A DNA stretch of 10,507 nt, taken from positions 1-10,507 of the forward strand of contig JBFHES010000166.1 in NCBI GenBank assembly GCA_041584015.1, written 5' to 3'. A model generated the notes under the pieces. That model saw nothing but the letters and a program-made list of their open reading frames with translations. It was not told the DNA's origin and made no database searches. Below, piece by piece: positions 7,478 through 10,507 of this stretch (its first letter is position 1; every line of letters starts with the position of its first letter). The stretch comes from JBFHES01 sp041584015 (GTDB lineage Bacteria > Bacteroidota > Bacteroidia > Bacteroidales > M50B96). Made by a program: the position numbers and the translations under genes.

Positions 7478-8020
7478 GTGGAAAATCAGAACAGCATACG
7501 ATATCGACTGGCAAATTTCTTTCTGAAAAAAAAGATAAAAAATAGCCGAAGAAGCAAGTCGACACAAACACCGGCCAATTCAAAAACAGCGCTTATTATT
7601 TTTGATGTTTTAAATACACAAGAGTTATCAAACATTAAGAATTTTGCGAAGTGGTTAAATGAACAGGGCATAAAAATTAACTTCTTAGGATATGCAGCCA
7701 CAAAGGAGCCTATAGATCAAATTATGCTGGATAACAACGAAACATGCTTCAATAAAAAAGACTGCAACTGGCTAATGCAACCAAAAACCCCGTCTGTTAA
7801 TGAATTACTAAAACAGCAATTCGATTTACACTTTGAATTTTTCACACGAAGCAGTTTCCCCTTGCATTATTGCTCAGCATTGGCAAATGCAAAATTTAAA
7901 ACAGGCATTTACGCTGAAAATGCAAACCATCTCGATTTTATGATAAATTTGGGGAACGACCAATCGATTGCCAAACTCACCATCCAATTGAAACAATATT
8001 TAAGTCAGTTGAAAGTATAA
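7478..8020 (+). CDS. DUF6913-like protein upstream of dapA
   Basis: The 180-residue protein begins at GTG. The in-frame stop at 7466-7468 leaves only this start within reach, and no in-frame ATG occurs near the beginning. AGAGGAA at 7454-7460 lies about 17 bases upstream, rather far for a Shine-Dalgarno site. Residues 1-35 are strongly basic (FFLKKKIKNSRRSKS). The rest looks like an alpha/beta fold with TALIIFDVLN (37-46), a core around INFLGYA (66-72), a KxxNWL segment (93-98), FDLHFEFF (115-122) and a late FMINLG segment (153-158). This pattern and its place directly before dapA match a conserved Bacteroidota family that I recall as DUF6913. No function is known and no catalytic motif stands out. 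The gap to dapA is 63 bases and contains a possible promoter, so the two may be only partly co-transcribed. Confidence 0.75.
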   Translation: MENQNSIRYRLANFFLKKKIKNSRRSKSTQTPANSKTALIIFDVLNTQELSNIKNFAKWLNEQGIKINFLGYAATKEPIDQIMLDNNETCFNKKDCNWLMQPKTPSVNELLKQQFDLHFEFFTRSSFPLHYCSALANAKFKTGIYAENANHLDFMINLGNDQSIAKLTIQLKQYLSQLKV

Positions 8021-8025
8021 TTTTC

Positions 8026-8055
8026 TTGTAATACACATATTAGGTTCTAACTTTA
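8026..8055 (+). promoter_or_regulatory. Possible dapA promoter
   Basis: TTG (8026-8028) and TAACTTTA (8048-8055, one mismatch to TAnnTTTG) are 19 bases apart, the usual Bacteroidota spacing. The leader before the dapA ATG would be about 20 bases. Confidence 0.45.
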
Positions 8056-8083
8056 CTCCAACGTTTAATCCATTTATTTAGCC

Positions 8084-8986
8084 ATGTTAAAACATAAATT
8101 TTCAGGAACAGGTGTAGCCGTAGTAACTCCTTTTAACGCCGATAAATCAATTGATTTTAATGCGCTTGAGAAACTAATCAATCATCTAATAAATAATGGG
8201 GTAAACTATCTGGTTGCCTTGGGAACAACCGCTGAATCAGCCACGCAATCGGCTAATGAGCGCCAAAGTGTAATCAACTTCTTTATTGAAAAGAACAAGG
8301 GTCGAGTGCCATTGATTGTTGGTTTTGGAGGCAACAATACAAGTGAAGTAGTGCATACGCTAAAGAACACAAACTTCGCCGGGATTGATGCAATATTATC
8401 GGTTGCCCCTTACTACAACAAGCCAACTCAAATTGGATTATTCGAGCATTTTAAGGCAATTGCAACAGCAAGTCCGGTTGATGTAGTATTGTACAACGTA
8501 CCAGGCAGAACCAGTGTAAACATGACAGCAGACACCACCCTTAAACTTGCTAATGCTTTCAATAATATTGTTGCCATAAAAGAAGCATCCGGAGATTTTG
8601 ATCAATTCACTGAAATAGCAAGAAAGCGTCCCGAAGGATTTGCCGTAATTTCTGGGGACGACAATTTATCTGTCCCTCAACTTTCGGCTGGGTTAGATGG
8701 AATCATTTCTGTTGCAGGTAATGCATTTCCTAAACCATTTTCAACAATGATTGGCGCTGCATTAGAAGGTGATTTCGCAAAAGCAAGAGCCATTCATTAT
8801 GATCTGTTTGATTTATATTCAAGTTTGTTTATGGAAGGAAATCCAGCAGGAGTTAAAGCCGCACTTAACATTCAGGGGATTGTACAGAATGAATTGAGGT
8901 TACCTCTTGTAGCAGTTAGCGACGAAACCTACAAATTGATTGAAAAACAAATTGAACAGCTAAGCAAAAAGCATTCGCTCAGCTAG
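8084..8986 (+). CDS. dapA: 4-hydroxy-tetrahydrodipicolinate synthase
   Basis: DapA condenses pyruvate with L-aspartate-4-semialdehyde in the cytosol, the first committed step of diaminopimelate and lysine synthesis. The 300-residue length is standard for this TIM-barrel family. Visible active-site features are GTTAES with T48 and T49, APYYNKPTQ with Y111, VLYNVPGRTS with Y137 and the aspartate-semialdehyde-binding R142, the Schiff-base lysine K166 in AIKEASGD, and SGDDN at 190-194 followed by GIISV with I208. Y111, Y137, R142, K166 and I208 align with E. coli Y107, Y133, R138, K161 and I203. These residues separate it from N-acetylneuraminate lyase relatives, in which the arginine is not conserved. 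The ATG at 8084 gives a normal N-terminus. No clear terminator was found in the 23 bases before the converging lipoprotein gene. Confidence 0.96.
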   Translation: MLKHKFSGTGVAVVTPFNADKSIDFNALEKLINHLINNGVNYLVALGTTAESATQSANERQSVINFFIEKNKGRVPLIVGFGGNNTSEVVHTLKNTNFAGIDAILSVAPYYNKPTQIGLFEHFKAIATASPVDVVLYNVPGRTSVNMTADTTLKLANAFNNIVAIKEASGDFDQFTEIARKRPEGFAVISGDDNLSVPQLSAGLDGIISVAGNAFPKPFSTMIGAALEGDFAKARAIHYDLFDLYSSLFMEGNPAGVKAALNIQGIVQNELRLPLVAVSDETYKLIEKQIEQLSKKHSLS

Positions 8987-9009
8987 TTCAAGCTATTTTA
9001 TAATCTTGG

Positions 9010-9240
9010 TTAATCGTTGGTACAAATAACTATACCATCATCACCAATTACACTATTGGATTTATTTTGAAGTTCTTTTTTGAACTCATCAACCTCGTCT
9101 GATGTACCGCAGAACTGATCATATTCAGCATCAACGGTTCCATCCAATCGTTCAATACTACAGGTAACACATTTCTTACACGAAGTAAAAACTGATACAA
9201 CGAGCATCAGGGCTAATATGGGGAATACTATTTTTTTCAT
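9010..9240 (-). CDS. Small cysteine-containing lipoprotein, copy 2
   Basis: The start is taken as the ATG at 9240 (76 residues), not the ATG at 9297. The shorter form begins MKKIVFPILALMLVVSVFTSC, a complete lipoprotein signal with acceptor C21. The longer form would add 19 residues before the signal and overlap the neighbouring gene. The mature part has C24 and C27 (SCKKCVTC), FCGT with C44, an acidic/lysine-rich stretch at 47-60 and C73 near the end (VICTND). Its layout repeats that of the upstream gene, whose stop lies 41 bases away. The lipoprotein would be anchored in the envelope; its function is unknown. Four non-lipidated cysteines suggest disulphides or metal binding, by inference. 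Confidence 0.75.
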   Translation of the reverse strand: MKKIVFPILALMLVVSVFTSCKKCVTCSIERLDGTVDAEYDQFCGTSDEVDEFKKELQNKSNSVIGDDGIVICTND

Positions 9241-9281
9241 CGACCGATTATTAAAACACATTTGAAGAAAACTCATTAATA

Positions 9282-9509
9282 CTAATTGCGCGTACAATAC
9301 GCTCTGGCACCATCAATTCCATCTTCCAGAAGCTGTTTTGCATCTGCTTTCTGATCATCTTCAAATTGCGAAACTGCACGTTCAGTACCACATTTTTCTT
9401 TTGCACTTAATTCTATTTCGCCTGCTCGAATAATACACGTTGTGCATTCCTTGCAAGAAGCGAATAAACCAATTGCCCCAATGGCAAGTATGAAAGCTAC
9501 TTTCTTCAT
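9282..9509 (-). CDS. Small cysteine-containing lipoprotein, copy 1
   Basis: This 75-residue lipoprotein starts MKKVAFILAIGAIGLFASC, with C19 as the lipidated residue. The mature part has C22 and C25 (SCKECTTC), KCGT with C40, and C72 near the end (YCTRN). Cysteine spacing is nearly that of the following gene: C-x2-C-x2-C, then 14 versus 16 residues to the CGT cysteine, then 31 versus 28 to the last. The two are tandem paralogues, probably in one operon. The DNA upstream is AT-rich, with TATATTTA resembling a -7 box but no matching -33 element. I do not recognise a named family beyond short Bacteroidota lipoproteins with an SCKxCxTC start. Confidence 0.78.
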   Translation of the reverse strand: MKKVAFILAIGAIGLFASCKECTTCIIRAGEIELSAKEKCGTERAVSQFEDDQKADAKQLLEDGIDGARAYCTRN

Positions 9510-9684
9510 CTCAAATAATTTTGTTGTAAATATAGAAATAATGGCAATATAAATCCTTTAAGTGCGCCATACAAAGATTGGTTTTAGCCAGATTTAATTT
9601 CATTTAAAAAAACCTGCTAAAGTTTTATGATTGAACGCAACCAATTAAAGACTTTGCACATCATGGTAAAGTAAAATTAATAAT
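9510..9684. other. AT-rich divergent intergenic region
   Basis: This 175-base stretch separates the minus-strand lipoprotein pair from the plus-strand lipoprotein gene and must hold both start regions. I see no convincing promoter pair and no small gene. ATTGGTT (9577-9583) and AACCAAT (9639-9645) form a widely spaced inverted repeat of unknown meaning. Confidence 0.4.
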
Positions 9685-10191
9685 GTGAAAAGGTCAGCTT
9701 TAATTTCCATACTATTACTAAGCTTCATTGTGTTTGTTCAATGTGAAGAAGAAACAGCTGAAGAAACACCAATTGGTGCACTTACAGCCTTTAGTGATTG
9801 CCTGGATAAAAAGCAAACAAGTAACATACAATCGCTTGACAACAATCTAAGTTGCATCACTTACAATCTCAATAATGGCTTGCTAGAACTGAATCATTAC
9901 AATGCTGGTTTTAATTGTTGTCCGGAAGCGATAACTGCCGACATTAGCCTTAACGGCGACACCATTGTAATATCAGAACACGAGGACAATGCTTTGTGCA
10001 ACTGCAATTGCCTTTATAATCTACAACTGGAAATTCAAAACATCAGTAGTGGCGAGTATCACATGATCCTGAACGAACCATATGCACCGATTGGAGCATC
10101 TGCTCAATTAGATTTTATTTTTAACACCGTGGATTCTGCATCGGGTGAGTTTTGTGTAGAAAGAAACGAATATCCCTGGGGACTATTTTAA
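9685..10191 (+). CDS. Cysteine-rich conserved lipoprotein (NCCP / CxCxCL type)
   Basis: The 168-residue protein starts at GTG; the nearby ATGs (9663, 9683) lead straight to stops. Residues 1-20 are a lipoprotein signal (MKRSALISILLLSFIVFVQC), with C20 lipidated and a run of glutamates after it. Eight more cysteines follow: C39, C57, the pair C78-C79 in GFNCCP, the C-x-C-x-C cluster C105/C107/C109 in CNCNCLY, and C157. The rest is rich in predicted beta strands (ITADISL, GDTIVIS, LQLEIQNI, LDFIF) and ends YPWG. I recognise this pattern as a recurrent uncharacterised Bacteroidota lipoprotein family, but know no assigned function. The stop overlaps the ATG of the next secreted protein (TAATG), so the two are probably made together. 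Disulphide bonding or metal binding is inference. Confidence 0.8.
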   Translation: MKRSALISILLLSFIVFVQCEEETAEETPIGALTAFSDCLDKKQTSNIQSLDNNLSCITYNLNNGLLELNHYNAGFNCCPEAITADISLNGDTIVISEHEDNALCNCNCLYNLQLEIQNISSGEYHMILNEPYAPIGASAQLDFIFNTVDSASGEFCVERNEYPWGLF

Positions 10192-10507
10192 TGACAAGAA
10201 TACTAAACATAGTAGTTGTTTTGATTGTGTTTTGCTTTGTCACGAGCGGATCAGAAAGCTTTGCTCAGGTAATACCAAATAACAGTTTCGACATTTGGTC
10301 AACTGACGGCCCCTATGAAATTGCGGACAACTGGACCTCGTCAAATGCCTTTACATTTGATATGGATAACACCATAAGCCTGCAAAGTAGCAACGATGCA
10401 AATGACGGCTACTACGCTGCAAACATTGCAACAAGCCAAATAGGATTTGCAGGTGCACCATACAAGGGTTGGTTGGTTTTAGGCCAGCCAACAAATATCA
10501 CCGAAAC
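10191..10507 (+). CDS. Secreted protein of unknown function (3' end missing)
   Basis: The frame is open from the ATG at 10191 to the window end (105 full codons). Residues 1-26 form a signal peptide with a hydrophobic core (IVVVLIVFCFVTS) and a probable cut after SFAQ. The mature start (VIPNNSFDIWSTDGPYEIADNW) resembles the N-terminus of many Bacteroidota secreted proteins with a carbohydrate-binding-like or jelly-roll N-terminal domain, in which a phrase like 'N-x-x-F-x-x-W ... P-x-x-W' recurs. Such proteins often end in a T9SS tail; that part lies outside the window. No enzymatic motif is visible. The ATG overlaps the stop of the cysteine-rich lipoprotein gene by one base, which argues for coupled translation and for this start. 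Confidence 0.75.
   Translation, partial: MTRILNIVVVLIVFCFVTSGSESFAQVIPNNSFDIWSTDGPYEIADNWTSSNAFTFDMDNTISLQSSNDANDGYYAANIATSQIGFAGAPYKGWLVLGQPTNITE

Noticed and set aside
8956..8986. Hairpin at the end of dapA (GCTAAGC ... GCTCAGC) as a terminator
   Set aside because: It lies within the coding sequence, has an A-C mismatch on the plus strand, and no T run follows on either strand.
9241..9297. Upstream extension of the 9010-9240 lipoprotein gene to an ATG at 9297
   Set aside because: It would place 19 residues in front of a complete lipoprotein signal peptide and overlap the neighbouring gene; the internal ATG at 9240 is far more natural.
9577..9645. ATTGGTT ... AACCAAT inverted repeat as an RNA structure or operator
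   Set aside because: The arms are only 7 bases with about 55 bases between them, which is expected by chance in AT-rich DNA.

Overview
This window looks like chromosomal DNA of a member of the Bacteroidota. It is AT-rich and Shine-Dalgarno sites are poor. Two secreted proteins end in type IX secretion system (T9SS) type A sorting domains, and several small lipoproteins have Bacteroidota-type signal peptides. Several promoters fit the Bacteroidota TTG / TAnnTTTG pattern. DUF6913-like and cysteine-rich lipoprotein families typical of this phylum are also present. The genus cannot be fixed from the sequence; a flavobacterial or related aquatic lineage fits best, by inference.

Layout. (1) Positions 1-3186 (+) hold the 3' part of a very large secreted protein: the end of a choice-of-anchor L domain, a Calx-beta-like domain, four alternating pairs of an Ig-like unit and a SprB-type unit, one extra SprB-type unit, and a T9SS sorting domain. 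A strong terminator follows. (2) Positions 3187-3464 are intergenic, with two terminators facing each other and a possible gene remnant between them. (3) Positions 3465-4694 (-) encode a secreted protein with three TIG-like repeats and its own T9SS tail. (4) Positions 4803-5939 (-) encode a YqhD/BdhA-type iron-containing alcohol dehydrogenase. (5) Positions 6126-7375 (+) form a tight three-gene operon: a membrane-anchored SPFH protein, a 59-residue Arc-like ribbon-helix-helix protein, and a Zn-ribbon protein. It ends at a clear terminator. (6) Positions 7478-8986 (+) hold a DUF6913-like gene and dapA of lysine/diaminopimelate synthesis. (7) Positions 9010-9509 (-) hold two tandem paralogous small cysteine-containing lipoproteins. 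(8) Positions 9685-10507 (+) hold a cysteine-rich lipoprotein overlapping by one base the start of a further secreted protein that runs off the window.

The genes fall into unrelated groups. Most concern the cell envelope or surface (T9SS cargo, lipoproteins, SPFH membrane protein); two are metabolic (alcohol dehydrogenase, DapA). No tRNA, rRNA, CRISPR array, insertion sequence or phage gene was seen. The most system-like unit is the SPFH / Arc-like / Zn-ribbon operon. The most unusual single proteins are the two repeat-built T9SS cargos.
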